From Rahnella aquatilis CIP 78.65 = ATCC 33071 (lineage in GTDB: Bacteria > Pseudomonadota > Gammaproteobacteria > Enterobacterales > Enterobacteriaceae): a DNA stretch of 64,000 nucleotides. Where the stretch lies: assembly GCF_000241955.1 (NCBI RefSeq), contig NC_016818.1, forward strand, positions 1,178,001 to 1,242,000, read 5' to 3'. The position numbers were made by a program, and so were the translations under genes. Each line of letters begins with the position of its first letter. Position 1 is the first letter of the stretch. Positions 41,578-54,001 of the stretch are shown here, piece by piece. A model generated the notes under the pieces. That model worked only from the letters and a program-made list of their open reading frames with translations. It searched no databases and had not been told where the DNA came from.

Positions 41578-42907
41578 ACGACTGCGCGGCAGGCTGTTCT
41601 GGAAAATACTGCTGGGATTCTGGTTTACCTTCGTGGCAATCACTCAGGGGCTCTGGGTGGTTTTTGCTTTTTATAATCCGCATGAACCGCCGGAAAGCGG
41701 AATCGCCCGCCGGTTTGTGAAACTGCAAATTACCTCGGCTGTTTCCACGCTGCATTCCGGCGGCCTGCCTGCGCTGAACGCCATGATGGCCGACTGGCCG
41801 CAAGATGACCGGCAGTTCTTTTCGGTGTCACCTTCATTGCTGCCAGCAAAAGGCAGCAGCATGCAAGATCTCGGGCCCGGAAAAATTCCGCCTGAAGTGG
41901 TGGAGTTTGTGCAGGGGCCGGACGGACAGGGTTACCGCCTTCGTTATGACGTGGCGGGGCTGATGCATGAATACCGGCCAAGAAAACATCGGGAACTGCT
42001 GAACATGCCGCCGCCCTTGTTGTGGCTGGGTGGCCTGGGCGGTTTGCTGTTCAGCGCCGTACTGGCGTGGAACCTGACGCGGCCAATGCTGCAAATGCGT
42101 AAAGCCTTCGGGCGGGTGGCGCAGGGGGATTTATCAGTACGCCTGTTTAGCAGCATGGGTAAGCGGCACGATGAGCTGTCCGAAGTCGCGCGTGATTTCG
42201 ACTCTATGGCTGAACGACTGCAGGTGCTGGTCAAGGCGCGCGAAGAGCTGTTGCACGATGTGTCGCACGAACTGCGTTCTCCGCTGGCGCGTTTGCAGCT
42301 GGCGATCGGCCTGGCGCGGCAGAATCCGTCGAATGTCGAAAGTTCCCTGAGCCGTATAGAACATGAAGCGGGGAGGCTGGATAAAATGATTGGCGAATTG
42401 CTGGCGTTGTCGCGTACTGAAAGCAGTGAAATCCCTGATGAAGAATATTTCGATCTCTACGGCCTGGTGGAAGCGGTCGTTAACGATGCACGGTATGAAG
42501 CGCAGTTGCCGGGGGTCGAAATCGCGATGTCTCCTGAATCTCCGGATGACGTGGATTACACGGTGAAAGGCAATGCTGAGCTGATGCGTCGCGCGGTGGA
42601 TAATGTAGTACGTAATGCGCTGCGTTTTTCGGCCCGTGGCCAAACTGTCAGCGTTTCACTGGCTCAGGTTGAACAGTATTTGCAGATTGAAGTGGCCGAT
42701 CAGGGACCGGGCGTGGAAGAAGATAAGTTGTCGAGTATCTTTGACCCGTTTGTGCGCGTGAAATCGCCGTTGTCAGGCAAAGGCTACGGCCTGGGACTTG
42801 CGATCACCCGTAAAGTGATGTTGGCGCATGAGGGGAAAGTGGATGCCCGTAACGCGCAGCCACATGGCCTTATCATCAGCCTCTTATTGCCTCACTGGCA
42901 AATGTGA
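41558..42907 (+). CDS. CpxA-like sensor histidine kinase
   Basis: The kinase of about 449 residues has a membrane segment near the start (WKILLGFWFTFVAITQG), a periplasmic domain of about 110 residues, a second segment (LLWLGGLGGLLFSAVLAW), HAMP, the H-box HDVSHELRSPLARLQLAI as in CpxA, and an ATPase domain (NVVRNALRF, GKGYGLGLAI). No ATG lies near the front: the first usable starts are TTG at 41540 or 41558, both inside the regulator gene, so the start is uncertain and translation is likely coupled. The periplasmic domain differs from CpxA, so the signal is unknown. Confidence 0.8.
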   Translation: MAIESAKRLRGRLFWKILLGFWFTFVAITQGLWVVFAFYNPHEPPESGIARRFVKLQITSAVSTLHSGGLPALNAMMADWPQDDRQFFSVSPSLLPAKGSSMQDLGPGKIPPEVVEFVQGPDGQGYRLRYDVAGLMHEYRPRKHRELLNMPPPLLWLGGLGGLLFSAVLAWNLTRPMLQMRKAFGRVAQGDLSVRLFSSMGKRHDELSEVARDFDSMAERLQVLVKAREELLHDVSHELRSPLARLQLAIGLARQNPSNVESSLSRIEHEAGRLDKMIGELLALSRTESSEIPDEEYFDLYGLVEAVVNDARYEAQLPGVEIAMSPESPDDVDYTVKGNAELMRRAVDNVVRNALRFSARGQTVSVSLAQVEQYLQIEVADQGPGVEEDKLSSIFDPFVRVKSPLSGKGYGLGLAITRKVMLAHEGKVDARNAQPHGLIISLLLPHWQM

Positions 42908-42913
42908 GGCAAT

Positions 42914-42945
42914 AAAAAACGGCGCTGATGAGGCGCCGTTTTTTG
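42914..42945. terminator. Bidirectional terminator between the kinase and crr
   Basis: ACGGCGC pairs with GCGCCGT around TGATGAG-type loop, with A6 and T6 flanks on the two sides. It serves both converging genes. Confidence 0.9.
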
Positions 42946-42961
42946 TTTCTCGCTGAGCGAA

Positions 42962-43471
42962 TTACTTCCTGATGCGGATGATTGGGGTTTCGCCCACAGT
43001 CACGCTACCAGTCAGTTTAATCAGCTCTTTGATCTCGTCCATGTTAGAGATGACAACCGGAGTCAGAGTAGACTTCGCTTTCTCTTCCAGCAGCGCCAGA
43101 TCAAACTCGATAACCAAATCGCCTTTCTTAACACGTTGACCTTCTTCAGCGATGCGTTTGAAGCCTTCGCCTTTCAGTTCAACGGTGTCGATACCGAAGT
43201 GCACGAACAACTCGATGCCACTGTCGGATTCGATTGAGAAAGCATGGTTAGTTTCGAAGATTTTACCGATAGTGCCGTCAACCGGAGCAACCATTTTGTT
43301 GCCAGATGGTTTGATAGCAATACCGTCACCCACGATTTTCTCAGCGAAAACAACGTCAGGCACGTCTTCAATGTTGACAATCTCACCAGAGATTGGCGCT
43401 ACAATTTCAATAGTGCCAACGTCTTTTTTATCATCAGAAACCAATGATTTCAGTTTATCGAACAAACCCAT
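42962..43471 (-). CDS. crr: PTS glucose-specific enzyme IIA
   Basis: The 169-residue protein accepts phosphate from HPr at H91 ([12 protein letters not shown]), with H76 as the second active-site histidine. It passes it to glucose-type EIICB permeases, stimulates adenylate cyclase when phosphorylated and inhibits other permeases when not. The length and sequence match E. coli. It is the last gene of ptsH-ptsI-crr, 48 bases after ptsI, and CyaR's CRP-driven promoter in this window is one downstream reader of its signal. Confidence 0.96.
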   Translation of the reverse strand: MGLFDKLKSLVSDDKKDVGTIEIVAPISGEIVNIEDVPDVVFAEKIVGDGIAIKPSGNKMVAPVDGTIGKIFETNHAFSIESDSGIELFVHFGIDTVELKGEGFKRIAEEGQRVKKGDLVIEFDLALLEEKAKSTLTPVVISNMDEIKELIKLTGSVTVGETPIIRIRK

Positions 43472-43519
43472 GATCTTCTCCTAAGCATTAATTTGGGCAG
43501 CTTTACCAGCATCGCGCAA

Positions 43520-45247
43520 TTAGCAGAGTGTTTTTTCTTCAATGAACTTGTTAACCAGGTTCATCAACTCTTGCGCCGTAGGTTGGGCCAGGGCCTGGTC
43601 TGCCAGCGCTTTCACATCTTCAAAGTTTGTATTGCGAATAATTTTCTTGATGCGTGGGATAGAGATAGCACTCATGCTGAACTCATCTAACCCCATGCCC
43701 AATAGAAGAAGTGTAGCACGTTCGTCACCGGCTAGCTCGCCACACATCCCTGTCCATTTACCGGCAGCATGAGATGCGTCAATAACTTGTTTAATTAAAC
43801 CAAGTACAGACGGAGACATTGGGTTGTACAGATGAGAAATCAACTCGTTACCGCGATCCACTGCCAAAGTATACTGGGTAAGATCGTTTGTACCAATACT
43901 GAAGAAATCGACTTCTTTCGCCAGGTGATGCGCAATCACAGCCGCTGCTGGCGTTTCAACCATCACACCCACTTCGATGGTTTCATCAAATGCCTGGCCT
44001 TTCTCGCGCAGTTGCGCTTTCAGCATTTCGAGTTCTGCTTTCAGTTCACGTACTTCTTCAACAGAAATAATCATTGGGAACATGATGCGCAGCTTACCGA
44101 ACGCGGAAGCACGCAGAATGCCTTTCAACTGATCGTGAAGAATTTCTTTACGGTCCAGGCAGATACGGATTGCACGCCAGCCCAGGAACGGGTTCTCTTC
44201 TTTTGGCAGGTTCATGTACGGCAGGTCTTTATCACCGCCGATGTCCATGGTACGGACGATAACTGCCTGTGAGCCCATCGCTTCAGCAACGGCTTTATAC
44301 GCCTGGAATTGCTCTTCTTCGGTAGGCAGGCTGTCACGGTCCATGAACAGGAATTCTGTACGATACAGGCCGACACCTTCGGCGCCATTGCGCTCTGCAC
44401 CGGCGACGTCGCGCACGGTACCGATGTTGGCACAGACTTCGACCTGATGACCATCCAGCGTGATCGCCGGCAAGTCTTTCAGTTTAGTCAGTTCGTCTTT
44501 TTCAGAGATGTACTGATTCTGAACCGCTTTCAGCTCGTCAATAACGTCTGCCGTCGGGTTGACATAGATTTTATTGTTAACGGCATCGAGGATCAGATAG
44601 TCATCATTTTTAACTTGTTTGGTCACGTCGCTGGTACCCACGATAGCAGGCAGTTCCAGTGAGCGGGCCATGATTGAGGTGTGAGAAGTACGACCACCCA
44701 AATCAGTGATGAAGCCCAGAACCTTGTTCAGGTTCAGCTGTGCAGTTTCTGACGGCGTCAGATCGGTCGCCACCAGGATAACTTCGTCCTGGATGGAGCT
44801 CAGATCAACGATGGTCATGTTCAGAATGTTGCGCAGCAGGCGTTTACCGATGTCACGCACGTCAGCCGCACGTTCTTTCAGGTATTCGTCATCAAGCTCT
44901 TCCAGGGCTTTTGCCTGGCCTTCAATGACAGAAAAAGCCGCAGCGTCAGCAGAAGCGTGCTCATCTTTGATGAGGGCTATGATTTCCTGTTCAAGCTCTT
45001 CGTCTTCCAACAACATGATGTGGCCTTCGAAGATGGCTTCTTTCTCTTCACCGAAGGTCTCACCGGCTTTGGTCTTGATCACTTCCAGCTGAGCCGACGC
45101 TTTCGCACGGCCCGTCAGGAAACGTTCAACTTCCTGATCAACCTGATCAGGAGAGATTTTTTTCCGGTTGATGACAATTTCATCTTCTTTCAACAGAAGT
45201 GCTTTGCCGAAAGCGATACCGGGAGATACTAAAATGCCTGAAATCAT
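43520..45247 (-). CDS. ptsI: PTS enzyme I
   Basis: The 575-residue phosphotransferase takes phosphate from PEP to H189 ([12 protein letters not shown]) and gives it to HPr. The C-terminal PEP-binding barrel shows [12 protein letters not shown] and the catalytic cysteine in GMCGELAGD. The length equals E. coli EI. It lies 49 bases after ptsH. Confidence 0.97.
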   Translation of the reverse strand: MISGILVSPGIAFGKALLLKEDEIVINRKKISPDQVDQEVERFLTGRAKASAQLEVIKTKAGETFGEEKEAIFEGHIMLLEDEELEQEIIALIKDEHASADAAAFSVIEGQAKALEELDDEYLKERAADVRDIGKRLLRNILNMTIVDLSSIQDEVILVATDLTPSETAQLNLNKVLGFITDLGGRTSHTSIMARSLELPAIVGTSDVTKQVKNDDYLILDAVNNKIYVNPTADVIDELKAVQNQYISEKDELTKLKDLPAITLDGHQVEVCANIGTVRDVAGAERNGAEGVGLYRTEFLFMDRDSLPTEEEQFQAYKAVAEAMGSQAVIVRTMDIGGDKDLPYMNLPKEENPFLGWRAIRICLDRKEILHDQLKGILRASAFGKLRIMFPMIISVEEVRELKAELEMLKAQLREKGQAFDETIEVGVMVETPAAAVIAHHLAKEVDFFSIGTNDLTQYTLAVDRGNELISHLYNPMSPSVLGLIKQVIDASHAAGKWTGMCGELAGDERATLLLLGMGLDEFSMSAISIPRIKKIIRNTNFEDVKALADQALAQPTAQELMNLVNKFIEEKTLC

Positions 45248-45296
45248 AACCCTACCTTTCTCTTGACTGGTTTAAACTATATAAGAGCGGCTGTTG

Positions 45297-45554
45297 TTAC
45301 TCGAGCTCTGCCATCAGTTTTACCAAGTGTTCAACGGCTTTCTGCTCGTCTTCACCTTCAGCTGAGAGGGTCACAACGGTACCTTGGGTCAGGCCCAGAG
45401 TTTGCAGTTTGAAAAGGCTTTTAGCACTGGCGCTTTTACCGTTTGAAGTCACGGTGATGTCAGAAGCGAAACCTTTAGCTTCTTTCACGAACTGTGCAGC
45501 AGGGCGAGTGTGCAGACCATTAGGAGCGGTAATAGTAACTTCTTGCTGGAACAT
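45297..45554 (-). CDS. ptsH: PTS phosphocarrier HPr
   Basis: The 85-residue protein carries phosphate on H15 ([10 protein letters not shown]) and has the conserved [15 protein letters not shown] helix around S46. It is the first gene of ptsH-ptsI-crr. About 400 bases separate it from cysK and contain candidate Cra and Mlc operators. Confidence 0.97.
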   Translation of the reverse strand: MFQQEVTITAPNGLHTRPAAQFVKEAKGFASDITVTSNGKSASAKSLFKLQTLGLTQGTVVTLSAEGEDEQKAVEHLVKLMAELE

Positions 45555-45778
45555 TGTTGTTTCCCCAACTTATTAAAGTAATGTTGTGGAGCTAAAGTTT
45601 AGCTTATGGCCTTCACTTTAGCCTGTAGAGATTAGCGCCTGACTATGGTTCAGGGGCAGGTTCAGATGCAACAGAAAAGAGAAAATAACGCACTCAGCGA
45701 TAAAACTCTTTGCCCTGGATCCAGGCTTTTTCTGTTATTCCTCCATTATGCCGTCTTTTCCCCTCCTGTAACAAATCA

Positions 45779-45793
45779 GTAAATCGATTCAGC
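45779..45793 (-). promoter_or_regulatory. Candidate Cra (FruR) operator upstream of ptsH
   Basis: The minus strand reads GCTGAATCGATTTAC, close to the Cra half-conserved consensus GCTGAATCGTTTCA. It lies about 230 bases upstream of ptsH. E. coli ptsHI is a known Cra target. Confidence 0.6.
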
Positions 45794-45813
45794 GGGGAAG
45801 GCGTGTGGAAGCG

Positions 45814-45838
45814 ATTAATTTCGAGCATCGAAATAATT
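45814..45838 (-). promoter_or_regulatory. Candidate Mlc operator upstream of ptsH
   Basis: ATTTCGA and TCGAAAT form a perfect seven-base inverted repeat around three bases, inside an A/T-rich frame. This agrees with the Mlc site at the distal P0 promoter of E. coli ptsHI. It would give glucose-dependent derepression of the operon. Confidence 0.65.
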
Positions 45839-45906
45839 GTCCGGTTAAATACTAAACCTGGCGGGTAAAATCAATGACGAAGTGGTGTAAAGTTTGACGC
45901 AGGCCA

Positions 45907-45936
45907 CAAAAAAGCACCCCTTGAGGTGCTTTTTTA
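45907..45936. terminator. Terminator after cysK
   Basis: AAAAAAGCACC pairs with GGTGCTTTTTT around a short loop, 22 bases after the cysK stop. On the minus strand it ends cysK before the ptsH promoter region; it is nearly symmetrical. Confidence 0.9.
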
Positions 45937-45957
45937 CCCGCTTTTCAGGATGTGGCA

Positions 45958-46923
45958 TTATTGTTGCAATTCTTTCTCGGTGAATAAATCAGCAAACAAT
46001 GCGGTACTCAGATAGCGCTCACCGGAAGACGGCAGAATAACCACGATAGTCTTATCTGCAAACTCCGGTTCTTGCGATAATTTCACCGCAGCTTCAACCG
46101 CTGCACCGGAAGAAATCCCGGCCAGAATGCCTTCTTCTTCCATCAGTCGGCGTGCCATCTGAATGGATTCGTCGTTAGTGATCAGCGTGACACGATCCAG
46201 CAATTCCAGATCCAGGTTACCCGGAATAAAGCCTGCGCCGATACCCTGAATTTTATGCGGGCCCGGCTTCACTTCTTCGCCGTTCAGTGTCTGGGTGATA
46301 ACAGGGGAATCTGTTGGCTCAACGGCCACCAGTTTCACGCTGCTTTTTTTACTTTTCAGGTAACGGCCCGTCCCGGTGATAGTTCCGCCGGTGCCCACGC
46401 CTGCAATCAGCACATCCACTGCGCCATCGGTATCTTCCCAGATTTCCGGGCCGGTGGTTTGCTCGTGGATAGCCGGGTTGGCCGGGTTGCTGAATTGCTG
46501 AAGAATAAGATAACGCTGCGGATCGCTGGCCTGAATTTCTTCGGCTTTGGCAATCGCACCTTTCATGCCTTTGGCGCCTTCGGTCAGCACCAGATTGGCG
46601 CCGAGCGCTTTGAGCAGTTTACGGCGTTCAACGCTCATGGTTTCCGGCATGGTCAGGGTCAGTTTGTAACCGCGTGCAGCAGCCACATAGGCGAGTGCGA
46701 TACCGGTGTTACCGCTGGTGGGTTCAACCAGTTCGATATCTTTGGTCAGAATGCCTTTCTTTTCAGCATCCCAGATCATGTTTGCACCGATACGGCATTT
46801 CACGCTGAAGCTCGGGTTACGTGACTCGACCTTAGCCAGAATACGACCATTACCGATACGGTTCAGGCGAACCAGTGGCGTATGGCCAATTGTTAATGAA
46901 TTGTCTTCATAGATCTTGCTCAT
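45958..46923 (-). CDS. cysK: Cysteine synthase A
   Basis: The 321-residue PLP enzyme makes cysteine from O-acetylserine and sulfide. The PLP lysine is K42 in [10 protein letters not shown], the phosphate loop is [10 protein letters not shown], and [14 protein letters not shown] is present. CysK also binds serine acetyltransferase through its active site. It is 200 bases downstream of cysZ on the same strand, as in E. coli. Confidence 0.96.
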   Translation of the reverse strand: MSKIYEDNSLTIGHTPLVRLNRIGNGRILAKVESRNPSFSVKCRIGANMIWDAEKKGILTKDIELVEPTSGNTGIALAYVAAARGYKLTLTMPETMSVERRKLLKALGANLVLTEGAKGMKGAIAKAEEIQASDPQRYLILQQFSNPANPAIHEQTTGPEIWEDTDGAVDVLIAGVGTGGTITGTGRYLKSKKSSVKLVAVEPTDSPVITQTLNGEEVKPGPHKIQGIGAGFIPGNLDLELLDRVTLITNDESIQMARRLMEEEGILAGISSGAAVEAAVKLSQEPEFADKTIVVILPSSGERYLSTALFADLFTEKELQQ

Positions 46924-47100
46924 AACCCGTCCTTTAACTGTATGAAATATTCACGGTGTGAAGCTTTCAACACTATGAAATTAGTGGGAATCAGGAAAGC
47001 ATACGCGAACCGCTTTCCCAGTGAAGTAAGGTTTTGGTATTTGGTATATCGATACGTTATTAAGAAATAAGTTTGGGGAAGAAAAGTCAAGCATAGCAGG

Positions 47101-47120
47101 CAGCCGCCTGCAGGCGGCTG
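47101..47120. repeat. Perfect 20-bp palindrome after cysZ
   Basis: Bases 47101-47120 are a perfect palindrome of ten-base arms (CAGCCGCCTG and its complement), 13 bases beyond the cysZ stop. On the minus strand a T-rich stretch begins only about 16 bases later, so it is at best an imperfect terminator. Confidence 0.6.
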
Positions 47121-47133
47121 TGAGGAAAAAGCA

Positions 47134-47934
47134 TTATTTCCGGGTGGCATTCACGTCGATACTATTTTTATAAACATCGCTTTTGACGTAAACATCGCGG
47201 TAACGGTCGCACCACATGGCTGTTGCGCCACACACGGCAACCGGCAGGATCACCAGATTCAGCACCGGGATCATCGTAAACAGGCTGACCAGCGAACCAA
47301 ACTGCATGTTGTCAATTTTATGACTGCCGAGCGAGCGACGCATATCCGCAAAACTGACTTTGTGATTATCGAACGGATAATCGCAATACTGAATGACGAC
47401 CATCCAGGCGCTGAAAAAAAACCACAGCACCGGCGCGACAGTCTGGCCAATCACCGGAATAAAATACAGCGCGAACAGCAGCAGGGCGCGCGGCAGGTAA
47501 TACGCCAGTTTCTGCCATTCACGTTTCATGATGCGCGGCAAATCTTTCATGATGTCCCAGATGCCGGTATCAGGCAGCGGTTTACCTGTGAGGCGCGCTT
47601 CGAGTTGTTCGGCGAGCAAGCCGCTGAATGGCGCGGCTATCCAGTTGGCAATAGTGCTGAAGAAATAGCTGAACACCAGCACCACGGAAAGTGCTGCCAC
47701 CGGCCAGATCAGATAATCCAGCCAGCTGAGCCACGACGGCACCTTGCTCATCATTGCCGGGATCCATTCACCCAGTTGGGTGAACAGCCACCAGAATGCG
47801 CCGCCCATCAACAACACGTTAACGGCCAGCGGTAAAATCACAAAACGTCGTATCCCCGGTAAGGAAATGAGCGTCCAGCCCTGTTTGAAATAATGCACGC
47901 CGTTTTGTTGTCTGGCGCTTTGCGATGAGGTCAT
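47134..47934 (-). CDS. cysZ: Sulfate transporter CysZ
   Basis: The 266-residue inner-membrane protein brings sulfate into the cell for cysteine synthesis. It shows the family segments [21 protein letters not shown] at the front, then [12 protein letters not shown] and [13 protein letters not shown]. The ATG at 47934 is chosen because it gives the family N-terminus; an in-frame start 20 codons upstream is less likely. It is about 13 residues longer than E. coli CysZ, mostly at the C-terminus. It is divergent from zipA. Confidence 0.93.
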   Translation of the reverse strand: MTSSQSARQQNGVHYFKQGWTLISLPGIRRFVILPLAVNVLLMGGAFWWLFTQLGEWIPAMMSKVPSWLSWLDYLIWPVAALSVVLVFSYFFSTIANWIAAPFSGLLAEQLEARLTGKPLPDTGIWDIMKDLPRIMKREWQKLAYYLPRALLLFALYFIPVIGQTVAPVLWFFFSAWMVVIQYCDYPFDNHKVSFADMRRSLGSHKIDNMQFGSLVSLFTMIPVLNLVILPVAVCGATAMWCDRYRDVYVKSDVYKNSIDVNATRK

Positions 47935-48157
47935 AAACGAAATTTTCTCTCTGAGTTGAATGACATGGGCTATCATATCGGTATGATTTTCCACTGGCTA
48001 GCGGTGGATTGGCTGAAAAAACAGCAAAAAAAGGTGCAACTGCCCTATTTATTAGCAGAAAGTAGAGTCGAGACTTGCACTTATCTACGTGGGCAAATAG
48101 AGTTAATCATGTGAATGTTTGCCGTGGTGGCAATGTATTAGAACAACAGAGATAGCA

Positions 48158-49156
48158 ATGATGCAGGATTTGCGTCTGATATTAATCGTTGTTGGCGCGA
48201 TCGCCATAATAGCGTTGTTGTTACACGGTTTGTGGACCAGCCGTAAAGAACGCTCTTCGCTTTTCCGCGATCGTCCAGCTAAACGTGTGAAAAAAGAACG
48301 GGAACAATCTCCGTCCGAAGATTTTGTCGATGGAGTGGGGGAAGTGCGCGTGCGTCCTGCCTATCCTCAGGATGAACCGACTTTTGGTCAGTATGATGAG
48401 CCTGAACAGACTGCACCGCCACGTCAGCCGCAGGTTTCCCCTGCGCAGCCAGCGCCAGCACCTGTTGCTCGTCCTCAACAACCGGTTCAGCCACAGCAAC
48501 ATGCTGTGCAAGATGATCCGTTGCTGAGTGGTTATTCAGCCGCTGAACCTGTCACTGCACCGCGTCGCGAACCTGTCGCTGATTTTGCACCTCAGGAATA
48601 CACGCCTGAAGCTAAACCGCACGCACCGGTTCCGCCGCAGGAAATTCATGCTGACGCGGCGCCTGCTGCCAAAGCAGAACCTCAGGCTGCGCCTTTTGCT
48701 CCGGCAGAAGAAGCACCGGCTGAGAAAGCGAAACTGAAAGAAACGGTTCTGGTACTGCACGTTGCCGCGCATCAGGGTGGTGTCATCGGTGGTGAAGTAT
48801 TGCTCAACAGCGTGCTTCAGGCCGGTTTCCAGTTTGGTGCCATGAATATTTTCCATCGTCATGTCAGCCCTGCGGGCAGCGGTCCGGTGTTGTTCAGTCT
48901 GGCCAATATGGTTAAACCGGGTTCCTTTGACCCTGACAATATGTCTGACTTCTCCACGCCAGGCGTGACGTTGTTTATGATGGTGCCGTGCTACGGTGAT
49001 GCGCATCAGAACTTCAAACTGTTGCTGCAGTCCGCCCAGCGTATTGCCGATGATGTCGGTGCGATGGTGCTTGACGATGAGCGTCGTATGATTACGCCGC
49101 AGAAGCTCGAAACGTACAAAGCGCGGATCCGCGAGGTCCTCGAGGCGATCGCCTGA
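48158..49156 (+). CDS. zipA: Cell division protein ZipA
   Basis: The 332-residue protein anchors FtsZ to the membrane. It has an N-terminal membrane helix ([20 protein letters not shown]) with the rest in the cytoplasm, a basic patch, a Pro/Gln/Ala-rich linker at about 65-190, and the globular FtsZ-binding domain from about residue 195 ([13 protein letters not shown] to the end). The start MMQDLRL matches E. coli ZipA; an in-frame start 13 codons upstream is rejected. It ends 30 bases before a terminator that precedes ligA. Confidence 0.95.
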   Translation: MMQDLRLILIVVGAIAIIALLLHGLWTSRKERSSLFRDRPAKRVKKEREQSPSEDFVDGVGEVRVRPAYPQDEPTFGQYDEPEQTAPPRQPQVSPAQPAPAPVARPQQPVQPQQHAVQDDPLLSGYSAAEPVTAPRREPVADFAPQEYTPEAKPHAPVPPQEIHADAAPAAKAEPQAAPFAPAEEAPAEKAKLKETVLVLHVAAHQGGVIGGEVLLNSVLQAGFQFGAMNIFHRHVSPAGSGPVLFSLANMVKPGSFDPDNMSDFSTPGVTLFMMVPCYGDAHQNFKLLLQSAQRIADDVGAMVLDDERRMITPQKLETYKARIREVLEAIA

Positions 49157-49186
49157 GTCAGGCGTTCGTGAAACACCCATTCCCCT

Positions 49187-49212
49187 AACCCCCGCTTGCC
49201 GGGGGTTTTTTA
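49187..49212 (+). terminator. Terminator between zipA and ligA
   Basis: AACCCCCG pairs with CGGGGGTT around a short loop and is followed by TTTT. The ligA start is only about 16 bases beyond it. Confidence 0.85.
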
Positions 49213-49224
49213 TCTCCACGGTGA

Positions 49225-51249
<2,025 letters not shown>

Positions 51250-51251
51250 AC

Positions 51252-51494
51252 ATGGAAAAAGAAGATCTGATCCAGATAGCCAATACGGTCATGCCGTTCG
51301 GTAAGTATGCCGGACGTGTGCTGATCGACCTGCCGGAAGAATATTTACTGTGGTTCGCCCGTAAAGACGAATTCCCGCAGGGGAAACTGGGTGAACTGAT
51401 GCAACTGACGCTGGCGATCAAAAGCGAAGGGCTGCAAAGCCTGATCAATCCGCTGCGTCGCAACGGGCCGGGGCTGGGCGGCACTGACGAATAA
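51252..51494 (+). CDS. ypeB: YpeB family protein (DUF3820)
   Basis: The 80-residue protein carries the DUF3820 pattern: MPFGKYAGRVLIDLPEEYLLWF and a C-terminal helical part. It starts two bases after the ligA stop, so it is co-translated. This matches E. coli ypeB next to ligA. Some relatives are fused to nucleases, but no function is known. Confidence 0.92.
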   Translation: MEKEDLIQIANTVMPFGKYAGRVLIDLPEEYLLWFARKDEFPQGKLGELMQLTLAIKSEGLQSLINPLRRNGPGLGGTDE

Positions 51495-51512
51495 CGGGGA
51501 TCATCCATCCTG

Positions 51513-51541
51513 AAAAGGCGCTGATATCAGCGCCTTTTTTC
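51513..51541. terminator. Bidirectional terminator between ypeB and yfeH
   Basis: AAAAGGCGCTGAT pairs with ATCAGCGCCTTTTTT with almost no loop, 20 bases after each of the converging genes. Confidence 0.9.
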
Positions 51542-51560
51542 TGCCTGTTATTCGCCTGCG

Positions 51561-52550
51561 CTATTCAGTGACAGGCGTTTGTTTGAGCGCCGCTTCCTGC
51601 TGCTTTTTCTGGTAACGTTTCGCCAGCACCGCACAGGTCATCAGCTGCACCTGATGGAAAATCATCAGCGGCAGCACCATCATGCCAATCGCGCTGACCG
51701 GGAACAGAATGTTCGCCATCGGGATGCCGTTCGCCAGACTCTTTTTTGAACCGCAGAATACGATAGTGATTTCGTCCGGTTTACTGAAGCCCATCCAGCG
51801 CGCCATGTAGGTATTGATCACCAGAATAAAGGCCAGCAGCACCAGACTGAACACCAGGATAAATAACAGCGAACCGATACCGACCTGATGCCAGATCCCC
51901 TGTGTCACGGCTTCACTGAACGCGGAATAGACTACCAGCAAAATCGACGTCTGGTCGGTTTTGCCGATCATTTTACGGTGACGTTCGACAAAGCCGCCAA
52001 TCAGCGGACGGAGTAAATGCCCGGCGACAAACGGCACCAGCAGTTGCAACACAATATGCCAGACCTGTTCCAAACCATTCCCCGTTTCGCCCTGCACGTG
52101 CATCAGCAAACTGACCAGCAACGGCGAAACAAAAATCCCCAGCAGGCTTGAGGCGGAAGCGCTGCACACTGCTGCCGCCACATTCCCGCCTGCCAGTGAG
52201 GTAAACGCAATCGCCGACTGTACGGTCGCAGGCAAAATACACAGATATACAAAGCCGCTATAAATTTGCGGGCTGACGTCCACCGGATGCCACCACTGGA
52301 ACAGCAGTCCGAGGATCGGGAATAAAATGAAAGTGCTGAACATCACCCACAAATGCAGACGCCAGTTATTGCTGCCCTGAAAAATAGCGTCGCGCGAGAG
52401 TTTTGCGCCATGCATGAAAAACAGCAGGCCGATGGCGAAAATGGTCAGATTATTGAAGAACGCCACAAATACGCCGCTGGCCGGGAAAAATGTTGCCAGC
52501 AGAACCGTGGCGATGAGTGTCAGGGTGAAGCGATCGGGTAAGAAGCGCAT
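51561..52550 (-). CDS. yfeH: YfeH, bile acid:sodium symporter (BASS/SBF-like) family
   Basis: The 329-residue protein has about ten membrane helices and the SBF-like features FFMHGAKLSRDAIFQG, LCILPATVQSAIAFTSLAGGN and the late FCGSKKSLANGIPMA. It matches E. coli YfeH in length and place. The transported compound is unknown. It is divergent from the LysR gene yfeR, which probably controls it. Confidence 0.9.
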   Translation of the reverse strand: MRFLPDRFTLTLIATVLLATFFPASGVFVAFFNNLTIFAIGLLFFMHGAKLSRDAIFQGSNNWRLHLWVMFSTFILFPILGLLFQWWHPVDVSPQIYSGFVYLCILPATVQSAIAFTSLAGGNVAAAVCSASASSLLGIFVSPLLVSLLMHVQGETGNGLEQVWHIVLQLLVPFVAGHLLRPLIGGFVERHRKMIGKTDQTSILLVVYSAFSEAVTQGIWHQVGIGSLLFILVFSLVLLAFILVINTYMARWMGFSKPDEITIVFCGSKKSLANGIPMANILFPVSAIGMMVLPLMIFHQVQLMTCAVLAKRYQKKQQEAALKQTPVTE

Positions 52551-52647
52551 AGCAGGTCTCGGATTGTTGTCTCTGAATGCGGGTATTCTGTGCCTTTGCG
52601 ATACAATTAAAAAATTGATTTATTTAATCCATTGATGCAGAAAATTC

Positions 52648-53574
52648 ATGAATTATTCACTCAGACAACTTCGGGTATTTGTGGCGGTTTCACGCTATGG
52701 CAGCTTCAGCCGGGCAGGGGAAGCGATAGGGTTAAGCCAGTCGGCAGTCAGCCATAGTATGAAAGAACTGGAAGCTGAAATGGGTGTGCGGTTGCTGGAC
52801 CGCACAACGCGTGAAGTCGTGCTCACCGACGCCGGTCTGCGTCTGGCGAATCGTGTCGAGCCGTTGCTCGATGAACTCCACGCCATGCTGCTCGACACCC
52901 GCAGTTTCGGTACGCAGCATAATGGCCGGGTGCGCATTGCTTCAAGTCAGACGATTTCGGCGCAACTGATGCCGCAATGTATCTCCGGCGGCGAGCGGCA
53001 GTATCCTGACATTCGTATTTTGCTGCGCGACCAGCCTCAGCAACTGGTGCTCAACAGTGTGAGAAATGCGGAAGTGGATTTCGGGATTGTGATTGATCCG
53101 GGTGAAAACACCGATCTGGACTGTGAACCCATTCTGCATGAGCCGTTCCTGATGATGTGCCGCGAGGATCATCCTCTGGCTGCGTTGCCGGAGGTTGCCT
53201 GGCAGGCGCTGAACGGTCAGAAACTGGTGCTGCAGGATTATGCATCAGGAAGCCGGATCCTGATCGACGGCGCATTGAAAGCGCAGAAAGTGAAAGCGGA
53301 GATCGCCCAGGAAATCGGCCATCCGGCCACATTATTCCCGATGGTGGAAGCCGGAATTGGTATCAGCGTGATCCCGGCGCTGGCGTTGCCCATGCCGGAA
53401 GGGAGCCGGCTGGTGGTCAGAAACCTGGTGCCGGAAATCAACCGGGTGCTGATGCTGGTCAGGCGTAAAAACCGGTCGTTATCACCCGCTGCGCAGGCCA
53501 TCTGGCAGGTGGTGAAAGAACAGGCGAATTTATTGCGGGAAAAACGCAGCCAGCAGGGAATGTACGGACTCTGA
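52648..53574 (+). CDS. yfeR: LysR-family regulator YfeR
   Basis: The 308-residue regulator has an N-terminal winged helix ([36 protein letters not shown]) and a LysR substrate-binding domain. In related bacteria YfeR controls the divergent yfeH in response to osmolarity. The 97-base intergenic region would hold the shared operator. The family call is secure, the name rests on synteny with yfeH and matching length. Confidence 0.92.
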   Translation: MNYSLRQLRVFVAVSRYGSFSRAGEAIGLSQSAVSHSMKELEAEMGVRLLDRTTREVVLTDAGLRLANRVEPLLDELHAMLLDTRSFGTQHNGRVRIASSQTISAQLMPQCISGGERQYPDIRILLRDQPQQLVLNSVRNAEVDFGIVIDPGENTDLDCEPILHEPFLMMCREDHPLAALPEVAWQALNGQKLVLQDYASGSRILIDGALKAQKVKAEIAQEIGHPATLFPMVEAGIGISVIPALALPMPEGSRLVVRNLVPEINRVLMLVRRKNRSLSPAAQAIWQVVKEQANLLREKRSQQGMYGL

Positions 53575-53607
53575 TACCTTGCTGGCTGTTTCAGGCTTTT
53601 ACTGCAG

Positions 53608-53949
53608 TTATACGTAGATATCGACAGCGTTGGTTTCTGAAGGTTTATTCACGCCTTCGTCTTTCTGCATTTCAGCGGCAGCTTGTTGTTGCTGCTGTTG
53701 CTGAAGCGCTTTCTGAGCCTGCTGTTGTTGAATCTGAGCGATCTGCTGTTGCAGCAGTTCGATTTGCTGCTGCAGGAGTTCTTGCTGTTGCTTAACCTGG
53801 TCAGTATCGCCGCCTGAATTGCCCAGATTTTTGAGCTGTTCGGTCAGTTTGGTGATCTGCTTAGTCAGCTTTGCAATCTGGCTGGCACTGCCTGAGTCAC
53901 TGGTGGACGCAGAGCTCACCGAACTGCTGGTCGCGCTGATAGTCGTCAT
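53608..53949 (-). CDS. FlxA-like glutamine-rich coiled-coil protein
   Basis: The 113-residue protein has a Ser/Thr-rich start, then a heptad-patterned region (IAKLTKQITKLTEQLKNL), and a Gln-rich stretch of about 45 residues with runs up to seven Gln. This is the FlxA-like family, whose E. coli member is expressed with flagella but has no defined function. A textbook sigma-28 promoter lies upstream, supporting the flagellar link. The ATG at 53949 is used; one at 53961 is in frame but has no ribosome site. Confidence 0.8.
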   Translation of the reverse strand: MTTISATSSSVSSASTSDSGSASQIAKLTKQITKLTEQLKNLGNSGGDTDQVKQQQELLQQQIELLQQQIAQIQQQQAQKALQQQQQQQAAAEMQKDEGVNKPSETNAVDIYV

Positions 53950-54001
53950 AAAAAGCCCCATTGAGTAAGAATCAAATTTTGCACATAAGCGTGCGTAACA
54001 G

